A stretch of 64,000 bases of DNA, from contig OZ024799.1 in assembly GCA_964017045.1 (NCBI GenBank), positions 31,755,596 through 31,819,595 of the forward strand, in the 5' to 3' direction. Position numbers and translations under genes: made by a program. Below, piece by piece: positions 22,501 through 37,500 of this stretch. The notes under the pieces were generated by a model, which was not told the origin of the DNA, ran no database searches, and saw only the letters and a program-made list of their open reading frames with translations. The first letter of the stretch is position 1; each line of letters begins with the position of its first letter. The stretch is from Omphiscola glabra (lineage: Eukaryota; Mollusca; Gastropoda; Lymnaeidae).

Positions 22501-25500
22501 TTTCTGTGATACATTTTATAATACTAATGGACTACTAACAGACACATTTAGATTGAAATAAATAAAATTTATTTAATTGTATAATCATTTGATTTTGTTT
22601 GTGTGTCAGTGTGTGGACATTTTTTCCCAGGAGCCCAGGGGATTGGGGATTTTAGGCCCAGGAGCCAAGGGTTCAAAGGGTTAATTTTAAAATACTGACA
22701 GAAAAATTCTGTAAAATTGAAAACATTGGTCATACCCAGAGATTTTGGACTTGTAAGCTTTTTAACATTAAAACAATTTAACATCAAAACATCTTATATC
22801 AAGATTATAATGGTTGTACCTGTGCGACTCTGCATGACGTAGTGCTCAATGATGGATGCCTTGCTCAGAATATCTTCTGCCATGCATGCATTGCTTGTCT
22901 CCAGATGGCTGACCTGGGATGGGATGGACAGAAACTGCATTTTAAGCAAACGGGTCATTGGTCTGGTCATTTTTGGTTATGATGAATAAAATGTAGGGAC
23001 CCTCATCTCTTTGGGAGGAAAAAAGTGTGGTAAAAGGGGGGGGGGGGGGGGGGGGATCAGGAGCAATACATCCAGCAGCTGGTCATTTTCATAAATAATT
23101 GAGATTTTCCTTAAGTAGATCTTAATGCTGTATGTGTACTCTCCCCCTTTAGTAGCTGTATGTGTACTCTCCCCCTTTAGTAGCTGTATGTGTACTCTCC
23201 CCTTTAGTAGCTGTATGTGTACTCTCCCCCTTTAGTAGCTGTATGTGTACTCTCCCCTTTAGTAGCTGTATGTGTACTCTTCCCCTTTAGTAGCTGTGTG
23301 TGTACTCTTCCCCTTTAGTAGCTGTGTGTGTACTCTTCCCCTTTAGTAGCTGTGTGTTTATGATTATTGCATCAGTCATCTGCATAAATCACTGCCTATG
23401 ATTTATTTCAGACAATTTCGTATGTATTTTTTCATTTTTTTGTATTTAAAAAATCTTTTTCTTTTCTTTAAATGAAACCATAACAACATAAGAAACGATG
23501 ACTTTGAAACCATTCTTCTCTAATTAACATCTAAAAATATAGTGATTTTAAATTGAGCTTAGATTTGAGAAGTTTAACTTTGTAATTGAGCTCTCAATGA
23601 AATAGTTTTTGACTCACCTTTTCCTCCAAAGACCATTTCTCTTGCTGTAGTAACCCAACCCTCTTTAACAGATCATTGTACTCGTCCCCAACACTCGTCT
23701 CACTGTGGTGGCTGGTGTTGGCAGATGTGGGCGACTGAGGAATCGAGCAACTCTTTATATATTTTACAAAACTGATGGACAATTTTTAGGGCTATACCGG
23801 TCGGACTTTTCCCAGTGAGTACCGCCTCCGGGAATTTACTACTTTGCTACACAGTTCCAAATCAGATTAAAAAAAGGAAAAGTGTACAAGAGATAACTAA
23901 GGGTGTAAAGTACTTCTCAGGCCTGTTGGATTCACCATTGCCAACAAAACCTAAACCATCGTTTCTCTTGAGATGAACAGATGCCAAATTTTTTTTAAAA
24001 CCAAGAATTATCCCTCCGCACCCTTTTTCATTTCTGAGAGTGTTCTTCAGATTGCTTCCGCCTGTTTAGATTCAAAACGATCTTGTAATTTTACATTTGC
24101 TGATGATTTTTTTAAAAAAAAGAGTCCAACGCATTAGTCTGTAAACAAATTTCATATCTAGCTGTCCAATCTTTACATTTGGCAAAGTAATTCTCAGATA
24201 TGAAGTATTCAGCTGAGTGGTAGAGCCCTAGAAATTAATTTTCGATCTTTATTCTTTCAGTAACAGAAAAGAATAGTATAACTCATTAGAAATAAAGTAT
24301 TACAAAAGCTCATTTGAGAAAATATTGCTTTTTATTCCATCATTGCTTCTCATCTCACCTGAGGTCCACTTGCTACTGAATCTTTTCCCAGTCCACTTGC
24401 ACCAGCTCCCCAGGATGACAGTGAGCTGGAAACAATACAAAATACCTGTTACTTTAGCAGTCCGTTCAGCTTCAAGCAGCAAATTCTATACATCATCTAC
24501 AGGTACATGCTACAGTAGAAGTAAATGACACTATTGACAAGTGGGATTAAATGACTTCACCTGACAAGATGCCATTATCTTAAAGTGACAGCACTATTGA
24601 CAGGTGGGATTAAATGACTTCACCTGACAAGATGCCATTATCTTAAAGTGACAGCACTATTGACAGGTGGGATTAAATGACTTCACCTGACAAGATGCCA
24701 TTATCTTAAAGTGACAGCACTATTGACAGGTGGGATTAAATAGAGAGAGATTAGAAGGCATCTTAATTCCAACTTGTCTTTTTAAGCATTCCAACTAACA
24801 GTGTTTTTAAGAAAATGGCAAAGCTTACCTTGTCTCTAGAATATCACTGTCAGGTGTTCTAAAAAGGTCTTCCATATCTGTGTAAGGAGGATAAATATCG
24901 ACAAATCAAAATTGCTTACTTTGTTGATTTACATCCAATCATTCATCAGCATTTAATGAGCTCAAAATAAAACCCTGCTATCATATTATAATAACACACA
25001 AAATAACTTTTAATTATTTAATGTACATGGTCAAATATTTACTTTTGCTGGTGTCTTCTGATAAAACTTCTTGTAGTTTTGCCTGAAGTTTATCACCTCT
25101 TTTTCTCTCAGCATGAAGTTGACGTTTTAAATCTTTAATCTGCAAAAAGAAAATGCCGATTTCAAGTCAAAATAAATAAAGTACTTAGCAGAAATGTAAA
25201 AATATTGAACTGCAACATTTAAAAAATTTTAAAAACTTACTTCACCAGAAATGTCAAAATTAATAATTTAAATAAATAAACGTATACAAAAATTACTCAG
25301 AGGATTCAATATTTATCTTGAAGCTAACAGCGTACAAAAAAATATCATTGGTGCGACATGCAAATAAAAATTTCTTAAGCTTTCTGGCATCTTTTGATAT
25401 ATGCACTATTGAGGCCTTTGGGATGGAAACAATTGATAAACCTGCACTACCAGTGAAATATAGTAAAAACAGAAATGTCTTATCTTACCATAGTGATTCC

Positions 25501-28500
25501 TTTCTTTTCATGCAACTTTTTGTCATCCTCAGAATCCTTGATATCCTAATTTCAAATGACAAGACATATTGAGATTATTCAAAAACTCAAAATAAGAACA
25601 AAATAATCAACAGCCATCACGAGCCATGACCTGTGTGGTGTTTCAGTCATATTTAAAAACTTGAGTCTCTAAGTGGCCCCCAGATTAATCTCAAAATTTA
25701 TCTTCCAGGGGGTGGAGTGATGGGGAGGGTGAGAAGATAGTTGATGATATCCACCCCCCCCCCCCTTATGGAACCCATGTTTGGGATGAAATTTTAAATT
25801 CGAAACTCAGTAGTTGTGCTTGGGAGGGGGGGGTGGCTGTTATGGTATACATTAGCATATAGTCGTACTTTAAGCTTGAGGTTGTCAAAATGGACATTTG
25901 CGTTTGACTGGCAGATAGTTTGCACCCTTAATTTGGGGGGTTGCCTGTCCCTTCTTTAACTTGAACATAACCAATATTTGTTAAACAAATGTCAAAACAA
26001 TGTTTCCACAAGAATACGAAAATTGCAATGAAATCGCCATAAACTACATAGTCTTTAATATACACCGAGAAAAACTGACACATGGAAGGGGCCTGGTCTA
26101 CTGTTACACTGCAGTGGACTCCATAATATAGATGCATGTGATGTCGAATGATTAGGTCGCACCCCTGATTTCTACCTAAAACTGAGTATGTACAGAAGCC
26201 TGTCACAAAGTATGACCTTGGATTGACATGATTGTCTGACTGTACCTGCTTTAACTGATTGATTTTATTGTTCATCCCCTCCAGCTCCTCCTTCAGCACA
26301 GTTTCTCTTTGCCTCCAGTCTTCTTCCATCTTCCCTCTCTCCTCCAAGAATGTATTCATGGCTTCCTTGTGTCTTGTGATTAGTTCTTCAATATGTGCTG
26401 CATGCTGTGTAGTCAGTGACTCTTTCTCCTCATCAAAGGATGTTATGGTTGTTGATAGCTGCTCCTGTGACAATTATATACACAGACAACATGTTAATGG
26501 TATCACATTCAACTTAAGCTGCTGAAAGATTTAGACTAAGAAATAATCTAAAAGGTTAATAGAGGCTATCTAACAAAGTAAATCTAAAGCTTACAAGAGG
26601 CTATATCCCAAAGACAGAATCTAAAACGTACAAGAGGCTATGCCACAAAGACAGAATCTAACAGGTACAAGAGGCTATGCCACAAAGACAGAATCTAACA
26701 GGTACAATGGGATTTCTATATGTTCTTAAAATGATATCATTAACCATAAATAAACTTTTGTCTTTAAATTTTAATTTAGATTGCCATATGGACTAACATG
26801 CTGATTATATTTATAAAGAATTTTGTACAGATTTTTGTAATATTTAAATTTTTTAAAATTAATTAAAATTTCTAATTATTACAGATGATAGTATTCTAAA
26901 AACCGTATTTTTTATCTTTCCCTCAAATAACATAGTAACTTAAGCCATTTTAACAACGGCACTTTCTAATAAATAATGTCTCCCTGTGATAACATACCTC
27001 CACCTCATTGAGTCTCCTTTCCAGCCAGCCTTTAGCATCTTCCAAGGAATGGTTCTTCCTGTTTATTTCCTCCACCATAGCCACCTGCCTGTGTAGCTCA
27101 CTCAGCTTCCTCTGAGAACAAACATAAACACCTCTTTCTTTTAAATACATGTGTTAAATACATGTGAAAGTTCAGGGTAAATTTTTAGAAAGGTTTGTTG
27201 TCATAAAAAGTAGATTTACAGACATAAAAGTAACATTACATGTTTAGATCATGTGTTTTTATTTAGTTCGGAAACATGACATTTTATCTTGAGAATCATG
27301 AACTCGCTAAACTTCCCACAACAAAGTCACAGGGGCCCAAATTCATAAACTATATCTTAACCTTGTCTAGAACTTTATAAATGCTTAAACCTTTCAGCCC
27401 ACATTTGATTTCGAGCAGGAAGAGAAAGATGTACAATTTAATGAACATCTCTAGCATTAGAAAAGTAAAACAGGATATCATGTGACATCAACAGAGGTTA
27501 TCATGTGACATCTACAGAGGTTATCATGTGACATCGACAAAGGTTATCATGTGACATTGACAGAGGTTATCATGTGACATCTACAGAGGTTATCATGTGA
27601 CATCAACAAAGGTTATCGTGTGACATCAACAGAGGTTATCATGTGACATCTACAGAGGTTATCATGTGACATCGACAGATTTGCTGGTGCCTGTCTCTTG
27701 GTTTCCTCAAACTCTATTCAATTAATTTTGTGGACTCACAGATTTTTCCTCAATCTCACTTTGCAGTTTGCCATTTTCTGCAGTGTGCTTGGCTTCCATT
27801 GCTGCCAGATTTTGACGATGTGAGTCATACTCGTTCTGATACTTGATGGCAAGCTCATCCAGTAGAGACTTTCGTTTCTCAGCAACCTTTAGTAATTTTT
27901 AAAATAATTGATATTTGTAATTAGGGGCTTATAACAGAAGCTCTATCCTAAAAAAAAATTAATTTGGATTCTATTATGGTACCATGTTAAATGTATTAAA
28001 GATGACTATTTAAATACAACTTACAAAAACAGAACAAAAGCAATCAACTTTGAGAAACACATTTCACTTTATAAAATTGTTTTTAGTTAAATTGCCAGCC
28101 ATGTCAATTCCATTGATTAAAACTCGTACAAAAAACAATTTAGTTTTGCTCTTTATGGCCCTGACAACTGCACTGGCAAGCATATTGAGGAAGGGCAGAC
28201 AGGTACTGATGATAAGAGTTAAATGAAGAAATTAAAAGGCAGATACCTTGCTGACTTCCTGCATTGACAAAATTTGTGTATCTCTTTCTGCCTGAGCCTC
28301 CTGCATTTGACTGACAGCATCTTCTGCCACTCGACGGCTCTCCTTAGAAATGAAGCCATCAATGAAATTAGTAGCAGCCCAACAAATAAATGGTTTACCA
28401 CAGAGAAATAAAATCACTAATCAATGCAACCCTCAGGTCTTTAAGGTGAAGCGCACCACCAGGCGTATAATTTTAATGTACAGTAAAACACTTTATTTCT

Positions 28501-31500
28501 CAAGCTCTTGGTATTCCGATGCCTATTTAAATCTGCCTCAGTTGATTATACCTGGAGTTGTGCATAGAGATCATCCCTATCTTTCGTTGTTCTTGACAAG
28601 TTGTCTCTTAGAACAGTAATTTCGGCCAAATATTTACCGCTCTGTTCTTGCAGCTGATGACTGGCAACTATTCCAGATGTGTCAACCTATGCAAAAATAT
28701 GAATTGATGATTTCAGGCCATATAAAAACATTGCATTTTTAAATATACATGATTTTTTTTTTTTTTTTTGTTCAGTAAAGTAATGCATTAGAATATTTTT
28801 TTAAAGCATTATACTTGTCATAAAAAAATATGCCCTTAATGTGATCTCTAAGCATCATTATACTGTGTTTACCTGGGTTTGTAGATGTGCTAAATGTTGT
28901 TTGAGTTCTTCTATCTGTTTGTCTTTTGCAACATGCAGAGTCTCAATTTCCTAGCAAGAAAAATGTATTAAGGAAATCTGTGAATCTGTCATCAAAAGAA
29001 ACGGGACACATGCAATCAAAAAACTTCTGACGTTTACTAAGCACTACTGGTATTGAGAACTTTTATTAAAAATCACTGTGAACTGTAGCAAAAAAAAAAA
29101 CAGTATAAAAAATTTCTTGCAAAGTTTACCTTTTTCCCTCGCTCTATCTCAACCTGAAGTTTAGCAATTTGATCCTTGTAGTACTTCTGGTCCCTATCCC
29201 TTGCTGCCTGGCTCTCCTCCAGTTTAGCACTATGCAAAGAGTCAAAACTAATTCTTCACTTTAACATTGAAAATGAATTCAGGACTAGGATCATTATTTT
29301 TGTCTGATGAATGTGCAAAATATTTCTACTAAATTAAGATTAATGTATAATTAATTTGTTTCTTCAATTAATAACTTTACACTAAAGCATACTAATCTGT
29401 CATTACTGGTGCGTACTTTGTTTCTTTGAACAGCGTTTCCTTCTCGGCATGAAGCTGCAAATAGCTGAAATATTGAAAAGCTATGTTTAAAGTTAGGGGA
29501 GGATACTTCTGAAATGATCTCAGATCATGAATGCTTTTCACACATTTTGAATAGAATAAAACAATTATTATTTTGCACAATTATTTGAAAGCAATAAAGA
29601 GTTGTAATTATATTTAAAATAGCTATACTTTTTTGATTAACTTTAACATAAGTATGTAACAGTATTGAGGTTAAGACATAAAGAAATGTGTAAAAATTAT
29701 TATCAAAACAAGTTTTTTTAATACTGATTAACCCACACATCTACCATATACTGCTACCATGTACTGCTGCCATATACTGCTACCATGTACTGCTGCCATA
29801 TACTGCTACCATGTACTGCTGCCATATACTGCTACCATGTACTGCTGCCATATACTGCTACCATGTACTGCTGCCATGTACTGCTGCCATGTACTGCTAC
29901 CACGTACTGCTGCCATATACTGCTACCATGTACTGCTGCCATATACTGCTGCCATATACTGCCACCATGTACTGCTGCCATATACTGCTACCATGTCTCT
30001 ACCAGTTTAAGTAGGTGCACTAAAAAGAAGCAAAGCTCTTTTGTTTACCTCTCTTGCTTTTTCTTGAGTTTATCTGCTGCCTGCAATGCAACAAAACAAA
30101 TTTGCTTTCACTAACTAGAAGAATGAAAGGCAGCTTTTTAAAAAGATAATTATATTTTTTTTTTGTCTGCATGAAATAGAAAACAAAAACATACTGGTAC
30201 AAATAATGTTGAGAAAATAATTAAATTTCAACAGTCAAATTATTTGGAAATTCTGTGTCATTATAACATTTTCACCTATGTGGTCAGACCTTAGAAATAT
30301 TTTGATAACTCAAGATATTATAACTTGTCCATGATTTCTTTTGAGATTTATTTTCCAGTATTCATAAAGCTCCAAAACTATTTAGTAACTCATTTCCTCT
30401 GCACACACTTATTCAAGGCAGTTGTTGTCAATTGATGTGTGGAAATGCATTGGTGTTATATGAAAGTCTAAAGATGTTTCATAAGATTTTGATATGATAT
30501 AATAAAATCCATTTGAATGAAAGTTTTTTTGGTCATTTTACCTACAATGTATAGGGTTATTAAACAATCTAATCTTAAAACACCATATGTAGCACTTAGC
30601 TTAGAAGTAGTGTCCAAGAGGACAGCAAAAGATTTGTGGATTTTTCCATTGAAATATTTAACAAATCTTTTGCTGCCCTCTTGGACACTACTTCTAAGCT
30701 AAGTGTTACATTATATTTTTTTTATACATTTTTTTATTTTATTTGTTTTTCTGTTTGTTTGCTGATGAAGGCTTCCTGCCGACACGTTCGTTATTTTGTT
30801 GCATTCCTTTTATCAGGTTTAACCTTTCTGTGTTTTACTAATTTCCTACACAATATTACTTTGATATTTCTAAAAACCAGTTGTGTAGTATAATCCGAGT
30901 TTGATGACCTGTTAAAGCAAACCCCTGATAACACTAAACAAGGTTTAACAACTCACCTTTTCTACTTCATCTTGGAAGCCTGCTATTTGTTCTTGGCTTT
31001 CTTTCTGCAAAGATTTAAACAATACAGAGTTTGAATTAAACTTCAACTCCAATTAATTGACTACATTGCAAAACATTGTTATTTATTCATTTGGCTCGAT
31101 TGTTTAAAAAATTGTTTTATTTACAAAAGATCTTTAAATAAACCAGTTTACACATTTTTACTTTGATACCTTTCTCTGTTCCAGCTGTGTTTTAAGTAGA
31201 TGTTTTTCTTCTCGTTCTGTGTCCAGTTCAAGGCACAATTCTGTATTTTCCATTGAAATATTTAACAATAAATTTGAAGAATTCAAATTATACAACAGTG
31301 TTTGAGAGCAATGATTTAATATTTCTACAGGCTTCCACTTATTAGTCACTTCTGAATATACTATCAAAAGGATCATACCATTACATCGTTATCTTTCTTT
31401 TTTTTTTAAATGTTAACCATTCTAAACAATAACAGACCTGTTTACCCACAAACTCTTAAAATCTTACAATATCATCACAAAATCGTTCAATACATTATCT

Positions 31501-34500
31501 TAATGGTAAAAAAAAAAACATACAGTATATATAATTTATACACTTCAAAATCGTACATTGTACCCCAAAATCGTAAGAGTAAACAGGTCTGCAATAAGAT
31601 GACTATGCCTTTGGTCAAAAGATTCATACAAATTAATTATTAAATCATAAAACCAACTTTTATTGACTTCCCTTTGATCTGAGGGTGGTGAGCTTGGAAC
31701 TGTAGACAGAGAAGAAATAAAAATATATAGCTAAAGATGAACAATGCAATGTAAGTGTATATAGCTCAAGATGAAGGGAACAATATGAATGGGATGGACC
31801 ACTGGGTTCAGTTAAAATGAATCCAGCACATCAAAAATGTTAACTTTTAAGTGATGATAGCAGAAAGAACCAAAAAAAGAAAAACCCAGTGAAACAAGTT
31901 TATTATTTGCCGGACAAAACTTTTTGCTCAATGTTATGAGTAGCATAAATTAGCTGTTAAAAACACTAAGAGTTGATGAATTTTTGACCCCACTTAATGA
32001 TTAATATGGCCTATCATCTTACCATATTATTTCAAGTACAAGCCTGCTTCTAGTTTTAAGCAGCGCACTTTCAAAGTTTGGCTTAGATATAGATGGCTAT
32101 TTTAAAATAATTTTACTGCTAGTTACAGTCCAGCAATGGCGGAAACAATGCTGTAAATTCCCATCTACTAAAGTTACTTGACAAAACATGCATTCAAGAA
32201 TGCCAGTTAATTTTGTCATGCACCTTTTTCTAATGTCCCACCCCATTTACACTGAAGATTTATTACATCATATTTCAATTGAGACTATGTCCACATAACA
32301 AACGAAAATATTACACACCAAACGCACTAGCAGTATTTTTAAGAATCTTATTTTAGTGTGGTTGTCTGGAATTTTACTTTTCAAGCTAATTCAACTAACC
32401 ATTAATCCATACTTTCATACATTGAAAATTATATTTATTTATTTTTGCAACATCCTTGTTGTAAGCTTCACCCACAGTTTAAAGACTTAGATAAGGGTAA
32501 AATATGCTGCATGCGCTCAACACAATCATAATATTAAATGTTCTGTTTGTCACCCAAAGGAGATATGCTGCTGATCAAGAGAGTTTAAAATTTCACAATT
32601 TAAATCTAAAATACTTGTTTAAATTTAAGGCTGAAAAAGCCAAAGGGCAATGAACATATATTTGTAATCTGATTACAAACCTGGTTTTCTTAATCCTTCC
32701 CCATCTTTTGCCCCATCAGTGTTGTCCTCCCTAAAAAATAAAAAAAAAACATTTGACTCTTACAAAGAGATATAAATGACATCACAAAACTGTTATGCAC
32801 ACATTAATGTATGTCCATTTGTCTAGTATACATGCAGAGTATATGCTTATATTATTTACTTTTAAAGGTTTGATGGAAAATGCATAACAAGATTTTAATT
32901 AATGGGCTAAATTAATGATTTGGAACATAGAGAAAGTTACATAAAATAGTTCTGTCATATAAATTACCATCAATTTATGTTCGTTGTTAAAAGTTAGTTA
33001 ATATTTAAACTTTTATGGAAGTAGAATGTAACAACTACAATGTTATAATATTTTCTTAACGATTGACTGGAGACATTTTTAAAAAAATAAAGAGAATTAA
33101 GCTTGACGGAATTAATGACAAGATAGCTTGTGAACTAGGATGAAGATTGTATTCCTCTCTTCATTCTAACTGTCGTAGTACATGACAATATAATTGGTCA
33201 ATATTAATTGCTGCCCCCCCCCATGAACAAAAATAAAGGGACTAAAAAGTTGCCACATACCCTTGGTGTGCAGAATTATTTGTTTGAGACCTGTCTGACT
33301 CAAGATGTTGTCCTTCATCTTTTGATAGTACTGCTTTGTCTACTTTGTCTTGTAGAGCTACATACAAATAGACGGATAATGTTTGACTATACGCCACCAA
33401 GTAATGCTATATTTTTAATACATTCAGAAATGGAAAGATAGATATAAATTTTGTGCATTGTAATACATAAATTGTCATGTTGTCTTTAAGAATAAACTTA
33501 CATAGTCCTTCACCTTAAAACAATCTAATTAACTGTATTTCACCTTGATATTGCACAGATGAATACACAATATAGTTGTAAGAGTAAACACATTTTCACC
33601 CTCTATTTTATCAGTTTCAGAGAGTCCCATCTAATATTTGATTTCAAAAGACTACAATCCAATATTAACCAATCTTTAAAAGTATCTAAAATATAATTCC
33701 ATGGCAAAAAATGTATGCTGTCGTCATAATATTCCATGTCTAAATACTTCCACATAGTTGTCTAGGTAAGTAACACTAGTTACAAGCACACAATTATATG
33801 AGTCTCTTAAATAAATTAAGAACAATTAAAGCTCTATACAATTACCACATTAAAAAATTGTTAATGTAAGATAAATGTGCTTCTTCATTTCTATTAAAGA
33901 TGAGATTTTAAATATTTGAAGATCAAATCATAAATGACGGACAACAATTGAAATGAACAACCTGGCCCTTTGTGTTTTGCAGACTTTATAGACAAAATTA
34001 AATTGGCATGGGGGGCCTCTTTAAATTTAAAGTAGTGCGATTATGAGGCTCTATGTCACTTGAGATTACAGATGCATTGTAAGTTCAAACCAACCATTTA
34101 GATTCTTCTGAAGAGCCAAGTTTTCAGCTTGAAGTCTTATGAGCTCATCACTTGCCCCCTGCACAGTTTCTTCAGGTGCATATATGACACCAGACTTCAA
34201 GTTGTCTATTTCTTTCTTAAGTTCTTCATTGCTAGAGACCAACTGTCAAAACAATATAGCGTATCAAATTACTTTGATTCAATAAATTGATAGTTTGATA
34301 TTACATTTCTTTCGATATTGTGTTATTAATGCTCGCTTCACAGTCTCAAACAAAAAAACAAAACAAAAACAGGAAGATTGTAAACAAAGTTAAATTCAAT
34401 AAATGTTGTTTTTTTTTCTCCTTCTTCAAAGTATGATCAAATTGCATGAGCCAAGTTTTACATCAAGACAGAAAGGTTTATAACTGACTGCATTTTTTAG

Positions 34501-37500
34501 CTTTTGGCTTCTATTGTGAATATCTGAGATCTGAATCTCTTTATATACCCGCTCTAAGTTTAACTAACCTTTGCTTATCAGTGAGTTTTTGTCACAGGAA
34601 TACAAGTTTTACAAGTAAATCAAGAGACTGTTAGAGGAGGATGGCTGCTGTAGTTTAACCCTTTGAACCCGCGATCCCGCTTTATCGGTCTGCGCCTAAA
34701 AAATCCACAACCCGCCAGACCGATATTTCGGTCTCCCATACCTTATCATAAATCGATAGTCTGTATGTAAAATGTGTTGTAAATACTGTTCGAAAGGTCA
34801 CAGTCATGGCCGCGCCCATGACTGCATTGTTTTTGTTATGTTTTAGTAATGTTTTTCGATGTATAGAGGTGACGAAAAATTACTTTTCTAAAGGACGCAA
34901 ACTAGAGAAGTTTTATGATAATGTAAATAATGCAGAGGAATATTATTTTCTTTTGAAAATTGATTCAAATAGATAATGATAGTGCCGATCGATTGACTTC
35001 AACTTCTCTAGTGCTATTGATGTGTGCTTTGGGAATAAAATAAACAAGGTCTACCCCCTAGTTCTAGCCTAGGCTTTTATGAAAAATCAAGGCCGTATAA
35101 ATGACCTTTTACTATGCCATTTTACAACATTTCTAAGACAATTTTATTTCTGTGATACATTTTAAAATACTAATGGACTACTAACAGACACATTTGATTT
35201 TGTTTGCCTGTGTGTCAGTGTGTGGACATTTTCTTCAGGAGCCCAGGGGCATGGGTATTTTAGGCCCAGGAGCCAAGGGTTCAAAGGGTTAAGGTAGCAT
35301 GCCTTGACTGCAAATCAGATTCACATAAGCTTTTATGCTTACATATCATTTACCTTTCCTATAGGTTATAGTAAACTACATCAAATAACAAATTTAATTT
35401 GGGTAGGGTACTTCAAATAAATGATAAAGAAGTTTAAAAAATAACTTTCAATAAACTACAGTTTAACGTTCATATAACAAAGTTCAGTTAGAGCAATTCT
35501 TGAACTTACTAAGCTCAGCTCTTCCATAAGAGTCTGGTTCTGAAGTCTGAACTCCTCCTCTTGGCTGAGCAGCTTCCTCTGTAAGGAATCTGACTCCTGG
35601 ATAAGAAGCTCCACATCCTAGAATAGTTAAGATATTTAGGATAGGATTTAAAGTTAAATATCTCTAAAATTATAACAATTTGTGAAGTATATTGTGCTAT
35701 GATACATTTTTTTAACATAGAACCTTGGATGAAATATTGAATATTATGTAATTTTTTCAGCTTCTTTTTTTAAACTAAATACAACTTACCTTAGCTTTTT
35801 TACTTTTACTGATTGCCTGAAATATAAAAATAATACTTTCATTTATAATAAACATTTTTTTTAAATTGTTATTTTGCTTATAATTAATATCCATATTTCA
35901 TATTGCCTGATTTGTAATGACTTTTAAAGCAGTTACCTGTTTAGCTTTACCAAGCTCTTTATCTAGTATCTCTAACTTTTCATTTGCATCTGACAAATCT
36001 GGAGGAACAAAAGTACATGATAAAAATGTATGATGATAATTCCTGAGTGGATCTTTCTTGTCTGCCCCATCACTTACTGCCTTTCCCATCATGCACCTAA
36101 TCCCGTACACACCAAAGCATACAAAAGGACATCAACTTTGACTCAATCAGTGATTGTCCTATAAAGGACCTGGCAGTAATATTTCACTTTGAGGTTCAAC
36201 AGTATTTTACATGTGCAACTTGGTTGTGTTGCCCCAGCTAGTGTATATATATATATATATATATAAAACTTGGTAAATTTCTGAAAAACTGTAATAGAAT
36301 TGTTATGATAGTAACTGGTCTTTTTTAAATGATTTAAAAACTTTCCTTCAATAATAAACATTTTTAAAGAAAAAAGAAAGAAATGACTTTACCAGATAGA
36401 ATGAAAGCATATCACCTTACCTCTCTCAATTCTTTTATTTTTTCCCTCAAGTTCATAATTTGTTGTCCTCAGCTCAATCAATTGCAGCTAAATATGAGAA
36501 AGATCATTTTTTTAACTTAATAAAAATGTTTTTAACCCCAGATGACTAGTATTAGGTATCAATTAGATTCAATTTATATGAAGTTCTTAAGCAGGTTCAG
36601 TTAAGCAAATAGTATGAAAATCAACAATATTCTTTTATCACAATTTTTAAAACAATTAAGTATTTAATAGCATATTACTTTCTAACATTTTTTTAATGGC
36701 CATCGATAAGGTGAGCATAGAAAAAATATGTGTACATAGTGCAAGAGAGCTAGTTTTTGGCATCCAGGGCTCCTCTGGATTTTGTTTCCTCTCACTCACA
36801 AAACCCACAAGTTGTAATATGCATAGCATTCACATCAGACATGCAATATCTTATATGTGATATGCAGTGAGCAAATATGCCCCCCACGCACCAACCAAAA
36901 AAAAAAATGAATTGTGCTTTCTCCTGCACCTCCCTCCTCTTACTCCTATGCCAGTAACTAGAGGAGGCCTAAACTATATAAGCTACTGTGGTAAATTCAG
37001 ACAATCCAGGGCAAAACTGTTTTGAGCACCGCATTTACTATGTCCCTTGCCATATATCACATTTGGGAGAGCCCATTTCAGTTTTCCCATCATGGAATGT
37101 CTAAAACACCCGATACCAGTGGCTTAGGAAAGGGGTGGTCTGCCCCGGGCAGCACTTTTTTCTTTATATGAAGGGCAAGCATTTTCAGCCCACTGATTAA
37201 AAGCTATACCCACCAAGGTGACACCTGAGTAGAGGCATAGCAACATGGTTAGGAGCCTGTTGGCAATAATCATTTTTAACACACACACACCCCCCCCCCC
37301 TTCTTTTTTAGCTCTGAAACTGAAACCCATTAATTGTATCAACAAAATACCCTCTAACCCATTTTGCGCCGCTAAATAGTCTGCCACTCTGAACCTCTTG
37401 AAAAATATGTGCCTGTGGCTGTATACTCAGGTAGGCTTTCTTACTTTCTATCATAATATGATAAAAATCATGTCTAATTTCAAGCGACATTTCAACATAA

